From: Bacteroidales bacterium
Lineage (GTDB): Bacteria; Bacteroidota; Bacteroidia; Bacteroidales; UBA7960
DNA length: 5,916 nucleotides
Direction: 5' to 3'
Assembly: GCA_007132865.1 (NCBI GenBank)
Contig: SLNU01000088.1
Span: 1-5,916 of the forward strand
Positions 1-5,059 of this stretch are shown in pieces. Under the pieces are notes generated by a model. The model saw only the letters and a program-made list of their open reading frames with translations, searched no databases and was not told the origin of the DNA. Each line of letters opens with the position of its first letter. Position 1 is the first letter of the stretch. The position numbers and the translations under genes were made by a program.

Positions 1-1230
1 CTGGTCTTCCCCGGGGGCGTGGATCCCCATGTGCATATGCACCTTTCGACAGCTGCAGGTTTTTCGTCGGATAATTTTGAATCAGGCAGCAAGGCGGCCT
101 TGCTGGGCGGAACCACCACACTGATCGACTTTGTCACGCCCCGGCGCGGGCAATCCCTTACCCATGCCCTTGCAGAAAGGCGGGCGGAGGCTGCCGAATC
201 CCTTGTCGACCATGGCCTGCATGTCAGTCCCGTGGAGTGGCGCGAAAGCCTGCCGATGGAAATCGATGCCTGCATGATGGCAGGTGTCAGCACCTTCAAG
301 GTCTACATGGCATATAAGGATGCAATTGGTGTAGACACAGAGGTTCTGGAGAAGATAATGATTAAAGTCGGAAGGGCCGGGGGCATGGTGACCCTGCATG
401 CCGAAATGGGCGATGAAATCGACCGGCTGCGGGATGATTTGTTCGCAAAGGGGCATAGGGAACCGTCGGCCCATCCGCTTTCCCGCCCGCCCCATACCGA
501 AAGCCAGGCAGTCGCCAAGGCCATTGAATTGTCAGAAAAGACCGGCTGCCCCTTGTACATTGTCCACGTTTCCGCGGAGGAATCGGTGAACCTTATCCGG
601 AAGGCCCGCCACAAGGGCCTTAAGGTGAGCGCAGAGGCCTGCCCCCACCACCTATTGCTGGACGAATCGAGATACAGCGGCGAATTCCAGGATGCGGCAC
701 CCTGTGTGCTGAGTCCGCCACTTCGCGGCAAGGCAGACCGGGAAGCACTATGGGAGGCTTTGGCTGACGGAACCATACAGGTGGTGGGAACAGACCACTG
801 CCCGTTTATGATGGCACAAAAGGAAACGGGTCTTGAAGATTTCCGAAAGATCGCCAATGGGGCGGGAAGTGTGGAGCACCGACTTGCCCTGCTCTATACT
901 TACGGGGTGCTCGAGGGCAGAATCAGCATCCACCGTTTTGTGGAACTGGTCTCTGCGGCACCGGCTGGCATATTCGGACTGACATCCCGCAAAGGGAGCC
1001 TGCAGCCTGGTGCGGATGCCGATCTGGTAATCTGGAACCCCGTGCATGAAAGCACCATCTCAGCCGATACCCACCAGCAGCGCTGCGACCACAATATTTT
1101 TGAGGGCTTCAAGGTAAAAGGCAGGGCGGAATACGTCATTGCCCGTGGGGAAGTGGCTGTTGAAAACGGCAGGCTAAACCCGCCCGCTAAGGGCAGCTAC
1201 CTCCACAGAAATCCGCTCCCAAAGCCCTGA
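1..1230 (+). CDS. hyuA: Dihydropyrimidinase / D-hydantoinase family amidohydrolase, HyuA-like, 5' end missing
   Basis: A cytoplasmic cyclic-amidohydrolase that hydrolytically opens a dihydropyrimidine, hydantoin or similar ureide ring. The reading frame is open from the first base, so the gene starts before the window; 409 codons are present and the family is usually about 460, so roughly 50 N-terminal residues are missing. The GTG at base 19 lies inside the conserved PGGVDPHVH motif and is not a real start. Numbering from base 1, the binuclear metal site is complete: H10 and H12 (HVH), the lysine that is carboxylated, K100 (in TFKVYMAYK), H133 (TLHAE), H189 (IVHVS) and D265 (GTDHCPF). The substrate-side motifs CPHHLLLDE (214-222) and LSPPLR (237-242) are also intact. 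It ends with TGA and faces ygeW convergently. Overall similarity to E. coli HyuA (SRP, SPPLR, ATDHC/GTDHC regions) and the ygeW/ygeY neighbours favour a ureide of purine breakdown as substrate; true pyrimidine dihydropyrimidinase is the alternative. The family is certain, the substrate is inferred. Confidence 0.93.
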   Translation: MVFPGGVDPHVHMHLSTAAGFSSDNFESGSKAALLGGTTTLIDFVTPRRGQSLTHALAERRAEAAESLVDHGLHVSPVEWRESLPMEIDACMMAGVSTFKVYMAYKDAIGVDTEVLEKIMIKVGRAGGMVTLHAEMGDEIDRLRDDLFAKGHREPSAHPLSRPPHTESQAVAKAIELSEKTGCPLYIVHVSAEESVNLIRKARHKGLKVSAEACPHHLLLDESRYSGEFQDAAPCVLSPPLRGKADREALWEALADGTIQVVGTDHCPFMMAQKETGLEDFRKIANGAGSVEHRLALLYTYGVLEGRISIHRFVELVSAAPAGIFGLTSRKGSLQPGADADLVIWNPVHESTISADTHQQRCDHNIFEGFKVKGRAEYVIARGEVAVENGRLNPPAKGSYLHRNPLPKP

Positions 1231-1241
1231 GTCTGCAGGGC
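1224..1241 (+). terminator. Stem-loop overlapping the hyuA stop codon, possible terminator
   Basis: GCCCTG (1224-1229) and CAGGGC (1236-1241) form a perfect 6-bp GC-rich stem with a 6-nt loop; the first arm contains the last sense codon and the start of the TGA stop of hyuA. No T-tract follows, so it is not a classical intrinsic terminator; it could instead protect the 3' end of the mRNA. A second GCCCTG at 1267-1272 could pair with the same CAGGGC arm as a competing structure. The position at the end of a gene that meets a convergent neighbour supports a 3'-end role, but that role is inferred. Confidence 0.35.
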
Positions 1242-1305
1242 CGATGACCCCAACCATACCCGTATCGCCCTGAGTCACCCAGGCCGCTGACCCAACACTC
1301 GTCCC
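1224..1305. repeat. Imperfect tandem duplication of about 40 bp between hyuA and ygeW
   Basis: Two adjacent units begin with the identical decamer GCCCTGAGTC (1224-1233 and 1267-1276, 43 bp apart) and continue with related sequence: CAGGGCCGATGACCCCAAC (1236-1254) against CAGGCCGCTGACCCAAC (1280-1296). They differ by a few substitutions and single-base deletions. The first unit starts inside the final codons of hyuA, so the duplication copied the gene's end, including its TGA, into the intergenic gap. It ends near an alternating GC run (1305-1313) just before the ygeW stop. No function is evident; it is most simply an old slippage duplication. Confidence 0.6.
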
Positions 1306-1314
1306 GCGCGCGCT

Positions 1315-2505
1315 TTATTCCCCAAATACCCTGCATCTGTCCCGATTGAGGATGCCGTCCAATATCTCTGCCGGACGCTCGAATCGCTGGGTGAACATCA
1401 TGGCAGCAATGATATAGGGCTTGAACCCGGCTTCCAGGTAGGTGCGGATACGGTATTTTTCAAACACTTCGGCATTGACTTCCCCTTCCTTACAGGAAAC
1501 CCCCGAGATATCGGCAGGCAGGCAATGCATATACAGCGCGTCCTGATTTTTGGTAAGCTTCATTTTGGCCTCGTCATACTCCCAATCCTTATGCCTTGCA
1601 TTGTTGGCCAGGCATTGGACCTCCAACTCCTGCAAGCCTTTCTTGTCGCCGCCCAGCAACAGCCGGGTACGCTCCTCCATGATGTGGAAAGGAGCCCAGC
1701 TTTTGGGATATACGATGTCGGCACCTGCCATGGCCTCTTCCATCGAGTGGCTGATGTGGAAACTGCCACCGCTTTCCACGGCTTGTTTTTTTGCCAGTTC
1801 CGTAATTTCCGGTATCAGCCCGTAGCCTTCGGGATAGGCCAATTCGATCTGCATGCCGAAGCGCGACATCAGGGCGATGATGCCCTGTGGAACCGACAGG
1901 GGCTTGCCATAGCTGGGCGAATAGGCCCAGCTCATGACGATCTTTTTCCCTCGCAGGTTCTCCAGTGAGCCAAACTGGCTTTCCAGGTGCATCAGGTCTG
2001 CCATGCTTTGCGTCGGATGGTCCAGGTCACATTGCAAATTAATCACCCCGGGCCGCACCGGCAGCACCCCCTGGGCAAATCCCTCGTCGAGTGACTCAGC
2101 CACTTCCCGCATGTACTTGTTGCCCTCGCCGAGGAACATATCGTCCCGGATGCCGACAAAGTCAGACAAAAAGGAGATCATATTTGCCGTCTCCCGCACG
2201 GTCTCCCCGTGGGAAATCTGTGATTTTTCCTCGTCCAGGTCCTGCACTGCCAGTCCGAGTAAATTGCTGGCCGATGCAAAGGAGAAACGGGTGCGGGTGG
2301 ACTTGTCCCGGAAATTCGAAACCGCCAGCCCCGTGTCAAACACCCTGGGCGAGATGTTCTGGTCGCGCAACTCCTTCAGCACCCGTGCCACCCTGAGGGT
2401 GGTAAGCAGGTCGTCGTGGCTTTTTTCCCAGGTCAGCAAAAAGTCTTTTCCAAACAGGCCGTTGCTAAGGTGGCCGATGGATTCAATTTGTTTTTCAAGC
2501 TCCAT
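1315..2505 (-). CDS. ygeW: Knotted carbamoyltransferase, YgeW family
   Basis: A cytoplasmic transcarbamylase of the aspartate/ornithine carbamoyltransferase superfamily, 396 residues, the same length as E. coli YgeW and collinear with it throughout. The carbamoyl-phosphate site is intact: STRTR (69-73), HPTQ (163-166) and HCLP (327-330). The loop SPSYGKPLSVPQ (196-207) is the proline-rich loop typical of knotted transcarbamylases. The ornithine-binding SMG loop of true OTCases is absent, replaced by YPKSWAP (266-272), so it should not be called argF. YgeW-subfamily blocks such as SHGETVRETANMISF (98-112) and ADISGVSCKEGEV (331-343) are present. The ATG at 2505 is the only sensible start; no strong Shine-Dalgarno is seen. 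It lies 131 bp downstream of ygeY on the same strand and probably shares its transcript. The family's substrate is not settled; in purine-degrading bacteria it is thought to move a carbamoyl group from a ureido intermediate, likely making carbamoyl phosphate. The family is certain and the reaction direction is inferred. Confidence 0.95.
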   Translation of the reverse strand: MELEKQIESIGHLSNGLFGKDFLLTWEKSHDDLLTTLRVARVLKELRDQNISPRVFDTGLAVSNFRDKSTRTRFSFASASNLLGLAVQDLDEEKSQISHGETVRETANMISFLSDFVGIRDDMFLGEGNKYMREVAESLDEGFAQGVLPVRPGVINLQCDLDHPTQSMADLMHLESQFGSLENLRGKKIVMSWAYSPSYGKPLSVPQGIIALMSRFGMQIELAYPEGYGLIPEITELAKKQAVESGGSFHISHSMEEAMAGADIVYPKSWAPFHIMEERTRLLLGGDKKGLQELEVQCLANNARHKDWEYDEAKMKLTKNQDALYMHCLPADISGVSCKEGEVNAEVFEKYRIRTYLEAGFKPYIIAAMMFTQRFERPAEILDGILNRDRCRVFGE

Positions 2506-2602
2506 TATCTGATGGTTTATATTGTTTTTTGCACTTTATGCTTGGGATGGTGCAGGCTCCAGGTTGCACATGCCAGTTCAAATCACCAGGCTGTTTCGGT
2601 GC

Positions 2603-2627
2603 GGATAATGGGTAAAATGCATTATCC
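2603..2627. promoter_or_regulatory. Perfect 8-bp inverted repeat between ygeY and ygeW
   Basis: GGATAATG (2603-2610) and CATTATCC (2620-2627) are perfect inverted copies separated by 9 bp. On the minus strand the hairpin begins 9 bases after the ygeY stop codon and ends about 97 bases before the ygeW start. No T-tract follows it in that direction. It could be a partial terminator or mRNA-processing hairpin that sets the ygeY:ygeW ratio, or an operator for a dimeric regulator. The 7-mer CATTATC recurs at 2503-2509, overlapping the ygeW start codon. The rest of the 131-bp gap (2506-2636) shows no convincing promoter and no gene. The symmetry is seen directly; the role is a guess. Confidence 0.45.
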
Positions 2628-2636
2628 AGGCAGCCC

Positions 2637-3824
2637 TTACAACTCATATGCAAATGCGGCATAAAATGCCGATGCGCTGACCAGGTGGTCAATGGGTACC
2701 TTCTCGTCGGGGGCATGGGCCAGGATCTCATTCCCGGGCCCGAACCCGATGACCGGGATGCCATAATAGCCATTGATGGTGACCCCGTTGGTGGAAAACG
2801 TCCATTTGTCCACCTTGGGTGGTCGCCCAAACAGCTTTTCAAAGCTCCGGATGCCAGTCTGAACGATATGGTGGTCAGCCGGTATCTTCCATGTCGGATA
2901 GTACTTCTCCATGCCGTATTCCAGTCCGGTGAACGACTTCTCCCTGTATTGAAGGGTCTCCACTTTCGCGTTCATGCCCTCCACCAGCTGCTCGATCTCC
3001 CTGACGGCCGATTCCCTTGTCTCTCCCCAGGTCAGGCGCCGGTCCAGGTGTATCCTTGCATAGTCGGCCACGGCACAAAGAGACGGACTCCCCGAGGTGA
3101 TCTCGGAGATCGTGATGCTGCCCTTGCCGAGGAATTCATCGTATGCAAGCCGTTCGTTAAGCTTTTCTATCTCAAGGGCGGTCCTGGACGCCATGTAGAT
3201 GGCATTTTGTCCCCTCTCCGGAGCGGACCCGTGGGCAGAGACCCCGTAGAAGCTCACATGCATCTCCATCCTTCCACGGTGCCCTCTGTAAACGTTCAGG
3301 TTGGTTGGTTCGGTGCTGATTGCAAAATCCGGTCGTATGCCTTCCTCCTCCACAAGGTATTTCCAGCAAAGCCCGTCGCAGTCCTCTTCAATGACGCTCC
3401 CCACAAAATAAATGGTGAGGTCCCGGTCAAACCCAATTTCCTTTAAGATTTTTCCTGCAGTCACGAAAGCCGCTGCCCCTCCTTTCTGGTCCACCGTCCC
3501 CCGTCCATGCACAAAGCCATCCCTGATCTCTCCCCCCAGGGGGTCGAAGCTCCAGTTCTCCGCATTGCCCAGGTCAACCGTATCCATATGGGCATCCAGT
3601 GCAAGCACCCTGCTGCCATTGCCGATTCTGCCGATCACATTGCCAAGACCATCTTGCCGAACCTCGTCAAAGCCCGCCTCCTGCATCTGCCTCATCAGCT
3701 CCTGCTGAACGGCTCCCTCCTGAAGGCTCAGGGATTTGATCTGCACCAGCCTGGAAAGGTTTTCAGCCGTATAGTCCGCATACTGACCGGCCAGGCTGTT
3801 GATTTTTGAATACCTGTCATCCAT
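2637..3824 (-). CDS. ygeY: M20-family metallohydrolase, YgeY family (selenium metabolism-linked hydrolase)
   Basis: A cytoplasmic zinc-dependent amidohydrolase/peptidase of family M20, 395 residues from the ATG at 3824; an upstream in-frame TTG at 3830 would add only two residues, and the ATG is preferred. The metal and catalytic residues are all visible: H79 and D81 (AHMDTV), D112 (GRGTVDQKGG), E147-E148 (IEEDCDG), E172 (STEPT) and H370 (AHAPDE). The dimerisation (lid) domain lies at about 182-295, starting after YRGHRGRME and containing HGSAPERGQNAI and the DRRLTWGET block. These blocks, with DKWTFSTNGV (339-348) and PVIGFGPG (357-364), match E. coli YgeY, and the length is close to its 403. 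Annotation pipelines often call such proteins succinyl-diaminopimelate desuccinylase or peptidase; the YgeY-specific blocks argue against that. It is upstream of ygeW on the same strand and divergent from xdhC. In the purine/ureide pathway it probably hydrolyses an amide or ureido intermediate; the exact substrate is inferred. Confidence 0.94.
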   Translation of the reverse strand: MDDRYSKINSLAGQYADYTAENLSRLVQIKSLSLQEGAVQQELMRQMQEAGFDEVRQDGLGNVIGRIGNGSRVLALDAHMDTVDLGNAENWSFDPLGGEIRDGFVHGRGTVDQKGGAAAFVTAGKILKEIGFDRDLTIYFVGSVIEEDCDGLCWKYLVEEEGIRPDFAISTEPTNLNVYRGHRGRMEMHVSFYGVSAHGSAPERGQNAIYMASRTALEIEKLNERLAYDEFLGKGSITISEITSGSPSLCAVADYARIHLDRRLTWGETRESAVREIEQLVEGMNAKVETLQYREKSFTGLEYGMEKYYPTWKIPADHHIVQTGIRSFEKLFGRPPKVDKWTFSTNGVTINGYYGIPVIGFGPGNEILAHAPDEKVPIDHLVSASAFYAAFAYEL

Positions 3825-3877
3825 TGTCAACTAAAATTTAATGGTTTGGGGTAAAGGTAAATTTTTTGCCGCTTTTT

Positions 3878-3910
3878 TTTGAATATCTTTATGGTCTTTA
3901 TTTATATTTC
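3878..3910 (+). promoter_or_regulatory. Candidate Bacteroidota-type promoter for xdhC
   Basis: TTTG (3878-3881), a 21-bp spacer and TATATTTC (3903-3910) match the Bacteroidota -33/-7 pattern TTTG / TAnnTTTG with one mismatch, at the last base. Transcription would begin around 3917, leaving a leader of about 60 nt before the xdhC ATG. The element sits in the 155-bp AT-rich gap (3825-3979) between the divergent ygeY and xdhC. The rest of that gap shows T-runs at 3862-3867 and 3873-3880 and a short GGCA-GAT-TGCC palindrome (3940-3950), but no gene. A promoter for ygeY must also lie here; only weak 7-of-8 matches are seen for it. Confidence 0.45.
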
Positions 3911-3979
3911 GTTGTCGGATAGGCCGCTCCAATCAGACTGGCAGATTGCCCGGCATCAGCAAATCTAAACCGATTGTGC

Positions 3980-5059
3980 ATGTGGAAGTTTGTCTTATCC
4001 AGGCTTGAGGAAGATACGCCCGTGATGGTTATTGTGGTGGTTGACCGCCAGGGCAGCAGTCCCGGCAAACAGGGCTTTAAAATGGCCGTGGCTGGCGACG
4101 GCGGCCTGGCCGGATCCATCGGTGGGGGCGTAATGGAATACCAGATGGTGGAGCTGGCAAGAAAACGATTGGCCGAAGGGGAGAAAGGGCCCTTGCTGAA
4201 GCGGCAGGTCCATGACCCGGCTGCGGAAGCGGAACGATCCGGACTGATTTGTTCGGGGGAGCAGACCCATGCATTCGTATTGCTTCAGCAAAAAGACCTG
4301 AACACCGTGGAAGCCTTGTGCGAGGCTGAGGAGAGAGGGCTCAAGGGATGGCTTGGGATTGGTCCCGACGGAATGTCCTTTTCAGGGGAAGCACCGGAAG
4401 TCCTGTCCGGAATTGTCCCCGGGACCCCTGCCGGCAGCAATCCTGGGAGTGGAGCAGAGACCCCTGCCGGCAGCAATCCTGGGAGTGGAGCAGAGACCCC
4501 ATCCGGCAACAACCCTTGGAGCGGCACAGAGACCCCATCCGGCATTGCCTGGCAAAAATTATCCGACGCCGAGTGGAGGTATCTCGAACCTGTCGGGGAA
4601 GGACCCTGCCTGTATGTGTTTGGCGGTGGCCATGTCAGCGTCCCCATGAGCCAGGTGTTTCGTATGCTGGGGTTCAGGGTTGTCGTTCTGGATGACAGGG
4701 AAGGCTTGAATACGATGGAATCCAATAACTTTGCCCATGAAAAAAGGCTGGTGGATTATCGCAGGGCCGGGGACTTGTTTGCCGGTGACGGCCAGACCTA
4801 TGTGGTTATTATGACGGTATCGCATGCCACCGACCAGTTGATCCTGGGCCAAATGCTGGGCAAACCCCTGAAATATCTGGGAATGATTGGCAGCCGTAAG
4901 AAGGTGCAGAAAATATTTGACACGTTGAGGGCCAAGGGTGCATCCGACGAACAATTAAAAAAAGTGGATTCCCCCATGGGGCTTCAGATAAACAGCCAAA
5001 CCCCGGAAGAGATCGTGATCAGCATCGCTGCGAAGGTCATCCAGGTAAAAAATGAATAA
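3980..5059 (+). CDS. xdhC: XdhC-family molybdenum hydroxylase maturation factor with a repeat insert
   Basis: A cytoplasmic accessory protein that binds molybdenum cofactor, takes part in adding its sulfido ligand and hands it to xanthine-dehydrogenase-type enzymes; it is not part of the final enzyme. The ATG at 3980 gives 359 residues; the in-frame TTG at 3974 adds two and is less likely. The N-terminal XdhC/CoxI domain (about 1-105) has GSSPGKQGFKM (25-35), GSIGGG (45-50) and the conserved cysteine C91 in the ICSGE motif. The C-terminal Rossmann domain (about 209-353) has YVFGGGHVS (212-220), VVVLDDRE (234-241), GMIGSRKK (301-308) and SPMGLQI (331-337). Between them, residues 149-189 are a Thr/Pro/Gly/Ser/Asn-rich stretch of 12-residue repeats not normal for the family; both domains remain intact. 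It is divergent from ygeY and overlaps the next gene by 8 bp. The neighbouring ygeW/ygeY/hyuA set suggests that its client is a purine hydroxylase encoded outside the window. It could equally be described as YqeB-like, although E. coli YqeB is much longer (about 540 residues). Confidence 0.9.
   Translation: MWKFVLSRLEEDTPVMVIVVVDRQGSSPGKQGFKMAVAGDGGLAGSIGGGVMEYQMVELARKRLAEGEKGPLLKRQVHDPAAEAERSGLICSGEQTHAFVLLQQKDLNTVEALCEAEERGLKGWLGIGPDGMSFSGEAPEVLSGIVPGTPAGSNPGSGAETPAGSNPGSGAETPSGNNPWSGTETPSGIAWQKLSDAEWRYLEPVGEGPCLYVFGGGHVSVPMSQVFRMLGFRVVVLDDREGLNTMESNNFAHEKRLVDYRRAGDLFAGDGQTYVVIMTVSHATDQLILGQMLGKPLKYLGMIGSRKKVQKIFDTLRAKGASDEQLKKVDSPMGLQINSQTPEEIVISIAAKVIQVKNE
4424..4545 (+). repeat. 36-bp in-frame tandem repeat inside xdhC
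   Basis: Three full 36-bp units (4424-4459, 4460-4495, 4496-4531) and a partial fourth (4532-4545) encode the 12-residue unit TPAGSNPGSGAE, repeated as TPAGSNPGSGAE, TPSGNNPWSGTE and TPSG. Units 1 and 2 are identical at all 36 bases; unit 3 matches at 28 of 36. The unit length is a multiple of three, so expansion keeps the frame. Units 1 and 2 each contain the 10-bp palindrome CTGCCGGCAG (4428-4437 and 4464-4473), which may favour slippage. The encoded segment is low-complexity and probably a disordered linker between the two XdhC domains. Confidence 0.95.

Noticed and set aside
19..21. GTG at base 19 as the start of the hydantoinase
   Set aside because: It falls within the conserved PGGVDPHVH motif, the frame is open to the first base, and the protein would lack the usual N-terminal strands.
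1315..2505. Annotation of the carbamoyltransferase as ornithine carbamoyltransferase (argF)
   Set aside because: The ornithine-binding SMG loop is missing and the knotted-family proline-rich loop and YgeW-specific blocks are present.
2685..3446. 253-codon plus-strand open frame opposite ygeY
   Set aside because: It lies wholly inside ygeY, whose metal-site motifs are all intact on the other strand; the antisense product has no recognisable domain.
2637..3824. Annotation of the M20 hydrolase as succinyl-diaminopimelate desuccinylase or acetylornithine deacetylase
   Set aside because: The blocks around EEDCDGLCW, STEPT, HGSAPERG and DKWTFSTNGV are those of YgeY, and the neighbours are ureide genes, not lysine or arginine synthesis genes.
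3862..3880. T-runs in the divergent gap as an intrinsic terminator
   Set aside because: No GC-rich stem precedes them in the plus direction, and no gene ends there.
3960..3967. TAGATTTG on the minus strand, an exact match to the Bacteroidota -7 pattern, as the ygeY promoter
   Set aside because: No TTTG lies at the right distance upstream and it would leave a leader of about 130 nt; a chance match is more likely.
4424..4531. The 36-bp direct repeats as a CRISPR array
   Set aside because: The copies are immediately adjacent with no spacers and are in frame within xdhC.
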